NCBI GenBank assembly: GCA_016648135.1 | Contig: JADDOH010023642.1 | Coordinates: 185,798-249,797 of the forward strand | Direction: 5' to 3' | Origin: Agrypnia vestita | Taxonomy: Eukaryota; Arthropoda; Insecta; Trichoptera; Phryganeidae | Length of the DNA stretch: 64,000 bases | Part shown: piece by piece, positions 1 through 10,419 of the stretch | Layout of the letters: each line of letters opens with the position of its first letter | How positions within the stretch are numbered: position 1 is the stretch's first letter | Program-made: the position numbers and the translations under genes | Notes under the pieces: generated by a model | Databases searched by the model: none | Seen by the model: the letters and a program-made list of their open reading frames with translations, nothing else | Told to the model about the DNA's origin: nothing

Positions 1-99
1 ATTGAACATTTACAAATTAAATGTACGTTTGTGATGTAAATGTTATATACAAAAATAAATTGAATTGAATTAATAACATCACTCTAATTAATAATATGG

Positions 100-312
100 T
101 CACAATAAGAATCTTCTCCGACGATGCATCTGAAAGGCGCTGCCTTCCTTCTGCAGCCTGATTATTTCACTCCTAAGTTTCTCTTCCTCTCTAGCCGCCT
201 CCCGCAAATTCATGGCCCTCTGTTGCTTCTCACAATTTTCCTTTTCCTCTCTCTCCAACTGTTTCATCTCTATCTGAAGAGAAGTAATCTTGCTCAACTC
301 TGTTTGGGATTT
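100..312 (-). CDS. TCHP: TCHP exon 8 (stop codon)
   Basis: Acceptor TTTTTTTGCAG, 213 nt ending in TGA at 102-100. Encodes KSQTELSKITSLQIEMKQL and the basic tail MHRRRRFLL. The long Glu-rich tail of vertebrate trichoplein is absent or replaced. No AATAAA is visible on the minus strand before the window edge, so the 3' UTR runs off the window. Confidence 0.85.
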   Translation of the reverse strand, partial: KSQTELSKITSLQIEMKQLEREEKENCEKQQRAMNLREAAREEEKLRSEIIRLQKEGSAFQMHRRRRFLL

Positions 313-3300
313 CTGCAAAAAAAATTATAATAAATGCCACAGAATTCATATAAATTGGTGTTTAAAAGTACTTATAATAAATAAGATAATGAATCTTGGA
401 TCCATTTTACATATGATTCTGTCCCACTCAAGGACCTAGGAACCTCACCTAGGAAAAAAGTTTTCTTAGTATGGTTTAAATTGCAACATTATTTAACAAT
501 TGAAAAACAGGTTTCATGCATGCTAAGACTAGAAAAAAACTGGTGTTGCGTAATTGTGGATTTTAGAAAACCAGAGCTTGCTAAATAGAAAACCTGGATT
601 CAAAATTAATCTCACTCTGTTTTGAATATAATTAATCAAAATAAAATTAGATAATTTTTCCAAAGAATCAAAAGTGCCGTCGAAAACTAAGAAAAATATT
701 TAATTTTAAAGAATTTTAATAAATAGGTACCTCTTTTAGCTTTTGAGCTTGTTCCATCTCCGAGTTGGCTCTTTCTATCTGGAGCAACATTAGCTCCCGG
801 TCCATTATATTCTCCTGCTGTTTCTTCCTGCACTCTTCCAGTTTGGCCTTCACTTGTGAGTTCAGCGTCGAAAGGATGTCGTCCAACAACGCTTGTCGAG
901 CAATGTGCTCTTCTTGCCATTTCTGGAATATATATTCATTTTGTTTGAATTACAATGGTGAGTATAAAAGTTTATTATTTTTTCATTATAATCATCATCA
1001 TCAAAAGAGCATTCTTTTTTCTACGGATCAAAGATTAAATGAAATTAAAAATGTACAATAATATAATAATGTCAGCAATAAAGATTTTTATATACATATG
1101 TATATCATTTGACGTGTTTCTTGTGATGTCAAACATATATGATTACAAGATTTAAATATTTATTCATTTAATTGTGAATTTGATTGATTGGATTGAGTTA
1201 AAAATTCTTGTAATTTGGAATAGTTTTTAGCGATACTCAGAATAAAAGACTTAAATTAGAGAAAATTTTACTTAGTAAATGTAAAACTTTAGACAAAATA
1301 ATTTCTCGACTTATGACTACTGGCAGGTATGACCGCAAAACTTTTTGTAATTAGAAATCATAATTCGTACATCCAAAAATTGATGCTGCAATACAAGTCA
1401 ATAGACTGTGTATTTTTTTTCAATATGCTGTGTGTCAATCACAGAATGTATGATATGTATTAGTGAGCGATCACAATTTCATTTGTCAATGTTTTTTTTA
1501 GGGGTGAATTTGAAGTTCTGCTTTATTGTAAAATGATACTTTTAATCCCTCAAATAGCCAGCGAAAAAGAGAAAAATCTAATTTTCACAGCATTTAGTCT
1601 ACATTCATTCCTCTTTTGCAAGCTCCAGGCTTCGCATTCATGTCTGTGTTGTAAACAAGTTTTTAACAAATAAATTCAACAGATATAGTGTATATATATG
1701 TACATGTTCAGTAAGGTATGCATAAAATCACATGCATTATTCCATGTCCCGAGATGTACAACGGGTGTAACGAAAAAGCACACCATAACGCGAAGTACGC
1801 AACTTTTAAGCAAACTGAGTGACCATGTCAATGTATTTAATGACAGCATTAAAAGCGTAAGACAGAAGATAGCTTCCATACAAGGTACTCACCTCATAAA
1901 TTGTCATTTAATTATTTAAATAAAATTAAACACAAATCAATTAAAATACCTTCTCCTGCTTTGCGAAAATAACCCTGGCCTCGCCATCCATAATGCTCTC
2001 GAGGTGTTTCTGCCGATTTTTCTCCAGCTCTCTCTGCTTTTCTAAACTCTCCACTGCGCTCTCCAGCGCCGCCTTCCATTCCACCCTGCTCGATTCTTGT
2101 CGTTGTGTATCCTAAATAAAAATAGATAATGTGGTCAACAAATCTGTCTTTGGGCATGTTAAATGAGTGACGTATTTTTTTATTGAAATATCTACAATCT
2201 TTTAACTACATATACAGTTTTTTAAAAAATGGGTAAACTCCATATAATTAACACCCAGATCTGTGTAAAGCTATAAAAAAACTGAAACGAAATGCATATT
2301 GCAAAATTATAAAATCTAAAAGCAGATGTCATCCTATTAGTTCATAATTGTCGATAACCTATAATACAGTAATCGGATTTCTAATATTAACATATTTTCA
2401 CTTTTGTTTTTAATAAGGTATGTACCTACTGTAATAATTTAACACTAAAATTAAAATTATTTCTTTTATAACCCACATCCTGACATCTTGAACAAATAAT
2501 AATAATAACACTCCACATGTAAATTAATATATTCAGGCGGTATAATTGTATTTATTGCATTTTTTAATTAAAAAATTTATGTTAAATACAGAGGGATAAT
2601 TATTAATTAAGATAAATTATAGAAGTTTATTTCACTTTTCTATTGATTTATTGCTTTTATTACTGTTTTCATACTTTGTTTATTGCTGTTGTCATAATTT
2701 GTTTATTTCACTTTTCTCTTTTTTTATTTCTTATATAATTGGTTAGATTAGCGTTAAGATCTGAAATTACATTGATATATTGAGTCGTTCATAATTGAGC
2801 TCTAGTAGTCATCAAATCAAGATGTTTCTTTGATTTATTGTACTGTGAACTTGTGAATATTCTAAAAAAAAAAAAAAAAAATTAAAAGAAGTCTCACAGG
2901 GACGAAGCTATTTATGTAAGAAACGTTTATGGAAGTCTTTTTATAGGACGGCCCAGGCCTTACGATCTGTCAGAGTTGGCTTGAGGGGGAAAATCTACCT
3001 AGAAAGTTCGAACAAATTGATATTAAAATTTTTGCATTTTCTTAAAGCTTAAGGTCTTAAGAATGTCTGGTGAAAATTTCAAGCAAAAATTCAAAAAAAT
3101 AACAAAGTAATAGCTCATAATAGTGAGATCCCTTTGTTGATTACGCGCCGCGCCACACGGCGCCGCGCTACACGCAGATAGCTGCCAGTCAAGCTATTTC
3201 ATAATAGAAATGATAGACTTGTTTATATTATGTTTGTAAAGAGTGCTCGATGATATGGTAATTCTCAGAAAGGTGGAAGTCATATTATGGACCTGGAATC

Positions 3301-6300
3301 GATGATCAATTTTCAAACACGTTTTACTCGAAACCTTGTTTTAAAAATTAGTGACCAAAATATCTCGGCAACCACTGAGCCGATCGACTCGAAATTTCTA
3401 GTGGTTATTTTATACATAATTACCTAATCTTTGTCGTAGAATTTTTAAGTGACTTAGTTTTTTTATCGGCATAATAAACCCGAATTTTTCCCTAAAAATC
3501 AATATTTCCAAAAAATCGTCAAAGACTAAATTAAAGTGCCAATTTTGTTAATCTTTTTGTTTTTTTTTATTCTGATGATTACAGATGAAATGGGAGTAGT
3601 CACCGCGAAGGACCTTTTTTTTCGGCGGTCGACAGAACCCAAGAATTTTCGGCCAGTGTAGAATATTTTTTAATAAAACAAATTAACATGTGGGGTCAAC
3701 GACCCATTTCCTCACGCGTTTCGACCAGCGCCGAAATTCCCATGGAAAATCAATCGCGCAAGAAAAAAAACACGCGCACTTAAAAGCACGGATGTCTGTG
3801 TTTACATACAGATAAGATCGACATCGACGGAGATCAGAAACCGCTGACCTGGCACCTCCCACGCCGCATACAGGAGAATAACAATGAAAAAGGCACACGC
3901 GAATTCTGCTGATACAAATAGATATAAAAGACGGGTTGGCGACGTCCTAATTCAGTTTGTATCCCTACGTCGTAACCTACGTCGTAGCGCGTCACTGTGC
4001 GACTCGATCAATCTCCAACCTGCAGTAGTTACGACATCAAACAAAATCGCTACGCCGCTCATCTCATTCCTTGCTACACCTCCAGTCTCCAATCCATCGC
4101 TTATCGTCAGCCTCATCGCTCCACTGTCTTCGCCACCTCCAGCAGCTTACACCATCTGCTTCCTGCGGTATCGCCATCATCCTCGACCTCACCGCGATAC
4201 GCTACCTACATCAGTCGTCAGCATCATCTTCAGCTCACAGTACGATCTTCACCTTGATCGCTTCTTCGCTTGACTGTAATTCGACCGAAAGATAAATAAA
4301 CTCTATAAAACTGACCACGGCTTTCTGTTCATATCAGCTGTTTTTCATCATTGTGCAAAAGTGGGAACCGAGACACGGTACCCCACAAACATATTCTTAA
4401 AAATATGTACTTTCACGTAAAAATGATACTAATACAATAATTCACATAAATTTCCTTAAAAAAATTCACAAAAATTGCCTTTTTTCGTGCTTCATAGGTA
4501 GAAGGTATTCCCTTTTAAGTGATAACTCTACACAAAGCAACATTCACCAATTACATTAAAAGAACATCTACACATTATTAAATTTTTTAATGTTCTATAC
4601 ATATGGTCCAAATATGAAAACCTTTCATATATTTGAAGGGACTATAATAGATACATCTGTGTGGATGTTCTTACGATGGAATTGGTGAATGTTTCATTGT
4701 GTAGAGTGATTACTTTAACCAGCTCATACTTCTGTAATTTTTCTTAATTATATTAAACCTTTTCGATTGCAGCTGCAATGGCCGCCAGCTCTCTCAGATC
4801 CGCCTCCACATCCCTCTGCGCTTCTCTCGCCCTTTCCTTCAGCCGTCGCGCCTGCATGGCCATGTTGCTGAGCGTCACTGTCCTGGCCGCGGCTCTCTTG
4901 GTAGCCCCCTCCCTCCGCAAGTCGCCCGCCGCCCTCAAGGCCTCGAGAAGGCTGGTCTCCGCCTCTTCCTGGCGCCGGAGTGAATTGGCAGACTGCTCGG
5001 ATTCACGGAGATCTGATATCTGCTTGCACAACTGCTCTTGGAGATCCTAGAATGGTCAAAAATAATGTACGTATTATAAGAGTGATAGGTGTGTTGATTT
5101 TCATAAATGGATTTTATTAAGTTGATATAATCGCGATTACTTCGTGGCGTTCCGATACGTGTTTTTCTCAAAATTTATTCCCTAAGTTTTCGGACACACA
5201 TGTGTGGACGCTCAACCTTTTGTACTGGATTGGCAAAAACAGATGCGGGTAACGCCGCATTCCTGGTTTTGCGACGAGTAAAAAATTAGCAGCGAGCCGC
5301 AACCACGCGTCAACGGGACCGACCAACGCAACCTGACCGCTTCCTTTGTGAAGTATGCGGGAGAGAGTGCGCCTCTCGAATAGGACTATTTTCCCATCGC
5401 AAAGCTCATGAGAGGCGCAGCAACAATTAAGTTAGAATGGCGAGGGGATCCTCGATCACGAGGCCTGGCTACAACAACAACAACAACGACAGTAATATTG
5501 TTGTTTTAGAATAAGATTTGGTACGTTAATTATTTTTTTGTGACTTAGAATTAGATCACGCAAGCAGTCAGACAGACAGTGTTTGAAACGATTTACGCGC
5601 CAAAGTTTTCGCACCAAAGTTTTCGGACACAACCGAAACGCTGAGCAGGGAAGAGTGGGGGCGCGGGGAGAGGCTCCCCGCGCAGGGAGAATATACATCG
5701 GGTGCAAGCAACCGCCCTGAGACTATTCGTTTCGATCTCCCGGCGAGGACGAGTCTCGGCTCTAGACGCCACCTGTCTGAGTGGCCGCCATTTTTCCCGC
5801 GCCTGTCGTGACGCCACCAGAAGCTCCAGAGGAAGAAGCTGCAAGAAGCCACGGCCACCGCGCCCTGGAACATTTTTGCTTACAATTTTGTCTTGAACGA
5901 TCAGATGCATGATCTAGTTTCTATGCATGTCTCATGATGTGACCAAAATATTGTAATTTCGTTTTGTTTGCTGTTAATTGTGTGATTGTAATATATTTGT
6001 GTAATATGTTATGCAATGTTAATTATATTATTAATATAAATATGTAGTATTAATGTAGTATAAGTAATTCAATGTCCTTGTCATTTATCTTGCCATTGGC
6101 AATTTCGTATATACATACTTATAGTATGAACCAACTGAAAAGATAGCTAAATGTTTTATCAATAAAAAGATAACAAATACCCATTCCCCTTCAAGTTCAG
6201 GTCACCAATGTAGAAATAATCGATTTTCACATACAAGATACAGATAAGGATAACATTTCATGATCAATGTTTCGATGAGGGTTTTAATTATACACGCATT

Positions 6301-9140
6301 GAATAAATACATACCTTCATCCTTTGTTCCTTCATCAGCATGGCTTCTTTTTCTCTCTCCGCCTGTCTCCTAAGACATCTGTCTCTCTCCTGCAATATTT
6401 TCTCGTTCTCCTCTTCTTCCTTTTTTCTAGTGGTTTCCTTCTCTATTACCTGCTCCATCCTGAAATTAATTTTATTTGTTCAAATAGAAAGTCATCAAAT
6501 TCAATTAGCTCGTGGCAGGAAAGGATTTTGCAAACTTGTGAGCGAGGATGCAAGCAATGACTCTGAGATCTGTACCAAACGGGAGAAGCGGAGCCTGGAA
6601 TGAGATCTCCGGACCTATCCAGTGGAACGAGGGGCTATTGCTAACAAATGCATTTATCCGTTGAGATACCTGCTATTGTTTTTACCCAATGTTTGTATCA
6701 AAGTATAAATAAAAAGAACTCATTCATTCTCAATTATTTCACCATTGCACTGTATTCGCAAAAATTGTGTATTCTGTCTCAGTTTATGATCCTACAGGAC
6801 AAAAATATTTCAGAAAACCGGTTGACAATTTTATTAAGTATCATCTCTCAGGTACGAGATCCGGGTAGCTTCCATTGTTCCCCTTTTCTCATATCTAGTG
6901 AAACAAACGTGACGGGGTTTCTTACCACGCAGACTTGAGAGCCCCATGTCTCTGCCTGCTTTCACACTCCCTAATGGCAGGCTGGCTGGCCCTCCACTGA
7001 TGGTACAGCATGATTTCTGCCTCTTGCCTTCTCCTCTCCTCCTCCTTGACTTTGAATCCCAGGTTCACTTCTCTCAGAGTGGATGTCGGTACTGTATCAA
7101 GATACGACCTGAAAAACAAATATGGTTAAAACGTATGTTTATGTTAATGATAATTATTATAGCGCCGTTTTTGCATGAAAGACTTTGAAGAAATGAGTTT
7201 TTAGCCACTTCTTGAAAGATTCTTGATTTTCCATGGACCGCAACACTGGAGGCTGATTCCACATAACTGGGCCCGCAACGCTGAAAGCACGTTCCGCAAA
7301 CTTGGTGGCTCCAGGTCTCCTTGGTACTACCAGCTTGCAGAGTGCCTTCGATTTAGCTGACTGCATTGTGAGCCGCCTTCCAGTGATATTGTCCGGGATA
7401 CAGAGGTCCATCAAATATTATGATGCATTTCTTTGAATACTTTTGTACGCCATCAGAGAGAGTTTGAAATTTATATGTGTGATAATTATTAGGGGTTAGA
7501 ATGATTGGTAGGCTGCAGTGAAACACTGAACCAATGAAGCGAATTCCTGGTATTCACGCTCGCAAATCCTGTATAATGTGGCTTTTAAATAACAGCAGTA
7601 AGAAAGAGGAGAAAAGGTGATTAAGATCCTCAAAATCGAGAAGATTTCCTTCCCAGCTAGGGGAAGGAAATATCCAACAGAAAAACCCTGGTCTTCCAGG
7701 TTTCAGGTAAAGTGCAGGGTTATCAAATCTACTTTGTAAAAGATCTACTCTGTTACAAAACCTTAAATAAGTATACTTCGTATGCAACTCTGTTGACTGA
7801 AGCTCTATGACTAATGAAGAAAGGCAAAATAGAGGGGAATGGAAGAATCTCTTTGGGAGAGCCAGTACCAATATTTGACTGTTATGCCTATATGATAATA
7901 ATTTATAAGTTTCCAAATATTAAACCAAATTTCGGTCATATGTGGCAACATTAATACTGACCTAGGTTTGTGCATTTTTACATGCATTTGATGGACTTTG
8001 AGTTCTTCTTTCTGCTGCATATCTTCGTGGAATAGCATCATAGCCAATTTATTTCTCCTGTCTTCCAAATTCCTGAAAGAAAACATTGTTTATAGTTAGT
8101 ATGTTAAGAATTGAGAATGATTTTGAAAAACAGATGACAAGAATATACTTTCTAATTGGGGTTTTGACTTTGCATTAACTTAAATATGGAGTAAATTATT
8201 TTATGGTTACAACCAAATTGGAATGCAGTATACAAAGCTATAAATGTGTAGTTCAGAAAAGACCATAAACACAGCATTTTGGCAGTGTATATATGCATAA
8301 TACATGCCATGAGCAGCGGAGTTGGGTCAATTCCTGGTTTAGATGGCTATCAGCAATACCTTTTCCATGCTGGTCTATGTTACTGGGGGTTTCTCTTCCT
8401 GGTTGAGATGGTAAGATGCCTTGTTATTTCTTTTCCATACTGATCCATTTATTTTTTCTTTATTTCCAGAACAAAGCTCAGGGATCTTATCCTGGATAAG
8501 ATGTCTATCCTGCAATTCCTTTTCCATGTCACCGGGGGTCCTCTTCTTGGTTTGGATGGCTATTTTACTTCTAACTTTCACAAGTAACATTGCCACAATT
8601 AACCTTGAAGTGAAGACGCGGCGCCGACGGCACTTAATTCGGCCGTTTTGGCCGCACTCTGCTCGCTTATAATGGGTTTGATATGCGAAATTTCTAAATA
8701 TCGTTAATAAGGGACATCTCGATTGCGCGTTCTACGACATCGAATTGTCGAACCTGTAGCAAGCGGAAACGGATTATCGTGCCCTAATTGGCGAACATGT
8801 GTCAGATGCGTGCGGTTAGACCCGCGGCGGCTCCCGGCCACCACACCTTATCTAGAGACTCGGGGAAAGGCTTTGTTCTATGATACAAAGTAATTAAAGT
8901 ACAAGGTCGGCAACAAGGCATGTGTTACCTCTCCTTGTTCCTCTGGCGGTCCAGCTCCCTGGCGTCCCTCTCGGCCTGCTCGTAGTAGGTCTGGTCCATC
9001 CAGCGCGCCGGCAGCCCCGTGGCGGCCGCGGGGCGGTGGCGCGCCCAGTAGGCGTCCAGCCGCGCGCGCGCGTCCTCGGCCGCCTCCGACGCCGCGCGGC
9101 GTCGCGACGCCTGGAATGCGGCCGCCTGGCCCGGCCTCAT
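100..9140 (-). CDS. TCHP: Trichoplein (TCHP) orthologue, complete 8-exon gene
   Basis: Exons (minus strand, 5' to 3'): 9140-8929, 8072-7962, 7108-6926, 6459-6315, 5046-4759, 2111-1950, 922-731, 312-100. They sum to 1506 nt, giving 501 residues plus a TGA stop, and every junction keeps frame (phases 2,2,2,0,0,0,0). Human trichoplein is about 498 residues. The protein is almost entirely charged coiled coil. Landmarks are an LYHQW block near residue 145, an SAW motif near 168 and a trichohyalin-plectin-homology stretch at about 320-410 (EARVIFAKQEKKWQEEH). In vertebrates trichoplein sits at centrioles and the ciliary base, activates Aurora A to restrain ciliogenesis, and binds keratin filaments. 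Insects lack cytoplasmic keratins, so a centriole/basal-body role in sensory neurons and sperm is the likely one here (inference). CFAP53 and MNS1 share the TPH fold, but length and block order favour TCHP. Confidence 0.88.
731..922 (-). CDS. TCHP: TCHP exon 7 (TPH domain, second part)
   Basis: Acceptor ATATTCCAG, donor GTACCT, 192 nt in phase 0. Encodes KWQEEHIARQALLDDILSTL, then LEECRKKQQENIMDREL, matching the RDRLMSEVLTGRQQQIQ region of trichoplein. Confidence 0.88.
1735..1885 (+). mobile_element. LINE (jockey/R1-like) C-terminal fragment in TCHP intron 6
   Basis: Reads FHVPRCTTGVTKKHTITRST, then QLLSKLSDHVNVFNDSI, a tail typical of insect non-LTR reverse transcriptases. A homologous stretch (HVSKCRTDVMNRHTITRSAQ) lies at 24815-24945 on the minus strand. 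It is antisense to TCHP and too short to be active. Confidence 0.5.
1950..2111 (-). CDS. TCHP: TCHP exon 6 (TPH domain, first part)
   Basis: Acceptor TTTATTTAG, donor GTATTT, 162 nt in phase 0. Encodes SRVEWKAALESAVESLEKQR and then the MDGEARVIFAKQEK motif, which aligns with the conserved EEAKEMWEKREAEW segment of the trichohyalin-plectin-homology domain. Confidence 0.88.
2112..3688. other. TCHP intron 5, distal part
   Basis: AT-rich DNA. A partial copy of the dispersed GACGAAGCTATTTAT family (repeat A) lies at 2885-2995 after a run of about 18 A. A GC-rich patch at 3140-3180 (GCGCCGCGCCACACGGCGCC) is the only compositional outlier. No coding signal. Confidence 0.5.
3689..4387 (+). mobile_element. 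Solo LTR of a retrotransposon, in TCHP intron 5
   Basis: A 699-bp block begins TGTGGGGT and ends ACCCCACA, an 8-bp terminal inverted repeat with TG..CA ends, and is flanked on both sides by AACA (3685-3688 and 4388-4391), a 4-bp target duplication. Inside are a promoter-like GATATAAAAG at about 3920 and a polyadenylation-like GATAAATAAA at about 4291, in the order expected for U3-R-U5. No internal retroviral-type region is attached, so recombination left one LTR. It lies antisense to TCHP. A gypsy or BEL origin cannot be decided from the LTR alone. Confidence 0.75.
4500..4745. repeat. Repeat A, folded-back copy
   Basis: Two inverted halves: CAACATTCACCAATTACATT at about 4538, and its reverse complement counterpart GGAATTGGTGAATGTTTCAT at about 4678. 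Other copies are at 34940-35215, 39690-39960, 49925-50395 and elsewhere. The palindromic layout and lack of coding suggest a foldback MITE. It abuts TCHP exon 5. Confidence 0.6.
4759..5046 (-). CDS. TCHP: TCHP exon 5
   Basis: Acceptor CATTCTAG, donor GTTTAA, 288 nt in phase 0. Encodes 96 coiled-coil residues from DLQEQLCKQISDLRESEQ to AAIAAAIEK, a stretch rich in Ala, Arg and Glu. The donor is weak outside the invariant GT, but an in-frame TAA follows at once, so read-through would truncate the protein. Confidence 0.85.
5290..5430 (+). mobile_element. LINE C-terminal zinc-finger fragment in TCHP intron 4
   Basis: Open frame ending RFLCEVCGRECASRIGLFSH, then RKAHERRSNN and TAA. This is a C2H2 finger (C-x2-C-x12-H-x4-H) of the kind that closes many non-LTR retrotransposon polyproteins. 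A (CAA)n tract at 5471-5488 follows, as in a LINE 3' tail. An in-frame TAG precedes it, so only the tail remains. Confidence 0.65.
5560..5900. other. GC-rich unexplained block in TCHP intron 4
   Basis: A sharply GC-rich patch inside AT-rich intron. It contains AAAGTTTTCG twice (5602 and 5615) and a hairpin-like GGGGAGAGGCTCCCC. A related AAGTTTTCGGACACA is at 5184. Several short frames run through it on the minus strand, with no motif I recognise. It may be the 5' part of an inserted element. Confidence 0.3.
6315..6459 (-). CDS. TCHP: TCHP exon 4
   Basis: Acceptor AATTTCAG, donor GTATGT, 145 nt. Encodes MEQVIEKETTRKKEEEENEK and further Glu/Lys/Arg heptads. It completes the split Trp from exon 3 and ends on a codon boundary. 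Confidence 0.88.
6926..7108 (-). CDS. TCHP: TCHP exon 3
   Basis: Acceptor TTTGTTTTTCAG, donor GTAAGA, 183 nt. Encodes LGFKVKEEERRRQEAEIMLY followed by HQW, the most diagnostic trichoplein block. The last codon (Trp) is split as TG/G with exon 4. An L2-like LINE tail ends about 20 bp upstream of the acceptor. Confidence 0.9.
7130..7410 (-). mobile_element. L2/CR1-like LINE 3' end in TCHP intron 2
   Basis: Minus-strand frame reads LCIPDNITGRRLTMQSAKSK, then ERAFSVAGPVMWNQPPVL, then a 3' tail GGCGCTATAATAATTATCAT. The same protein tail (LCITDNINGRRQTL, ERAFAVAGP) is in the longer element at 28236-28935. It has the same orientation as TCHP. Confidence 0.65.
7962..8072 (-). CDS. TCHP: TCHP exon 2
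   Basis: Acceptor TTTCTTTCAG, donor GTCAGT, 111 nt (1 + 36 codons + 2). Encodes the segment beginning NLEDRRNKLAMMLFHED, which aligns with the early coiled coil of trichoplein. The split Arg codons at both ends restore frame with exons 1 and 3. Confidence 0.88.
8310..8600 (-). repeat. Imperfect internal repeats in TCHP intron 1
   Basis: Segments such as CTTTTCCATG-(CTGGTC/TCACC)-GGGGGT-CTCTTC-TGGTTGAGATGG recur two to three times. On the minus strand one copy is open and reads KKRTPGDMEKELQDRHLIQD. This could be a decayed repetitive coding segment or a minisatellite; no family recognised. Confidence 0.3.
8929..9140 (-). CDS. TCHP: TCHP exon 1 (start codon)
   Basis: Encodes residues 1-70 plus two bases of an Arg codon; donor GTAACA. 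The ATG at 9140 has the good context GACGACC and is preceded by TTGCTCCAG, which could be an acceptor joining a non-coding leader exon. There is no further in-frame ATG upstream within this exon. The exon is strikingly GC-rich and Ala/Arg-rich (GQAAAFQASRRRAASEAAED), unlike the AT-rich rest of the gene. Confidence 0.85.
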
Positions 9141-9400
9141 GGTCGTCTCTTGGACCTGGAGCAAGCGATACAGCTGTCAATGAATGTATACACACTTCTC
9201 CCAACGAACAGGTAAGGGAGAAAGGACAAGGGAGTCCTCCGGCTCCTGACCACCAGGTACGCGATGCAGATGGTCTCGCGACACGAGTTTCGGGACAAGC
9301 TATATAATCTGGGACTCGCTGTATCACCGTGGTGTGTCTGCTGTCGCATACTTCAGACGCCGGATCACACTCTGTGGAACTTCGAGATCTTAAGGGGTTA
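9141..9400 (-). promoter_or_regulatory. TCHP: TCHP upstream/5' leader region
   Basis: The 260 bp before the start codon is more GC- and CpG-rich than its surroundings and has no convincing TATA box. A pyrimidine-rich acceptor-like TTGCTCCAG lies 16 bp before the ATG. Assignment as promoter or leader rests on position only. Confidence 0.35.
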
Positions 9401-9633
9401 CACCACCTTGACGTTTTAAAAAAAAAAGTATTTTTTTAAATACATCTCAAAAAACCACTAAACCTATTTTGTTCAAATTTTGCACACATCTTAGAAATAA
9501 GACTATCTACGATGTGGCTTACGATTTTTTTTGTTTAAATGCGCCATTTGCTTATGAATTTTAACTTAGATTTAAAAATAAATGAAAATATTTTCATAAT
9601 CAAAAAATCATTGCGCTACCATTTACTACTATA
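9400..9633. other. AT-rich spacer upstream of TCHP
   Basis: Starts with GGGGTTACACCACCTTGACG, whose complement is loosely echoed near 10310-10345 (GGCGGTGGCCTTTTCACCACC), so 9390-10345 may be one inserted element. No coding signal. Confidence 0.3.
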
Positions 9634-9780
9634 TACAGTAGCCGGCAAACATCTTGAAATTCTACGGCGTAGTGGGGGGAAGTTTGCGCATCTACCTTTC
9701 CACCAACGATACCCAAATTTCGTCTTCTGCGCATTCTCCCACTACGCCAAAGAATTTCAAGAAATTTGCCGGCAACTGTA
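9634..9780. repeat. Palindromic (foldback) element, about 50-bp arms
   Basis: Left arm 9634-9690 (TACAGTAGCCGGCAAACATC...) pairs with right arm 9729-9780 (...ATTTGCCGGCAACTGTA) with few mismatches, leaving a loop of about 38 bp. Short frames on both strands read the same arm (LEILRRSG and LEILWRSG), which only reflects the symmetry. Confidence 0.7.
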
Positions 9781-9789
9781 CATACGTGA

Positions 9790-10345
9790 CAGGGGCTGAT
9801 GACACATGCCCTAGCGACACGCGCCAATGCCCAGGCACCCGGCCGGCGCCGAGCAATGTAAGTCATCACCAGGTGAACCCGCTAACGCATCGAAAGTGCG
9901 ACAGCCGCGGACAGTGGATTATGACGCAGCAAACCGAGGGCACGGTATTGTATACGCACGCTGGAGTCAGCGGAATTGCAGCGGCACAAGGCAAGAGAAT
10001 CGCGCAATTCCGTTGGCAAATCGACTATAAGAAGAAGGACGCACCACACATAATCTCACTCCTTCGGGACTACTCGACAGGCGAAAGCCCTCTCCGACCG
10101 ACATCTCATTTCTCGGAGGCCACTAGATCAAGCGGAAGCTCTCGCGGTTTAACATTTCATTTACTGTGTTCTTTTATCACGATTGTACCTTTATACCTTT
10201 TTTATATTCTATAATAAATTTCATTTAAACATCGCGACTTTGGAATCCTGCAGGGAACGCCAAACCCTTCAAATACGGAGTGGTGACAATATCAACCTTC
10301 ACGGAAAGACACACCTAAGGCGGTGGCCTTTTCACCACCAAAGTT
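9790..10345. other. GC-rich block with open frames, unidentified
   Basis: About 350 bp of GC-rich sequence followed by a run with TTTTTTATATTCTATAATAAATTTC and then CTGCAGGGAACGCCAAACCC. Frames of 60-180 codons stay open but lack recognisable motifs. The GC-rich body, AATAAA-like signal and following GTGGTGAC resemble the end of an LTR plus leader, but I could not find paired LTR ends. Confidence 0.3.
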
Positions 10346-10419
10346 TTTTTTATATGTACGAAGTGTACTGGCAGTATCGGCGTCACAAAAGTGAAAACAG
10401 GTTGATAAAGGGGTAATAA

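Noticed and set aside
3884..4273. 129-codon open frame on the plus strand
   Set aside because: It lies wholly inside the solo LTR, is low in complexity (Ser/Pro/Thr-rich), and overlaps other open frames in the same GC-rich stretch.
5593..5910. 105-codon minus-strand frame in TCHP intron 4
   Set aside because: Frames stay open on several registers only because the block is GC-rich. There is no motif and no splice signal joining it to TCHP.
8878..9327. 149-codon minus-strand frame across TCHP exon 1
   Set aside because: It is another frame of the GC-rich exon 1; the frame starting at 9140 is the one that joins exon 2 in phase and matches trichoplein.
9797..9820. Hammerhead candidate at GGCTGATGACACATG
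   Set aside because: CTGATGA is present but no stem II plus GAAA follows in the needed spacing. The same holds for CTGATGA at 37062 and CTGACGA at 11652.
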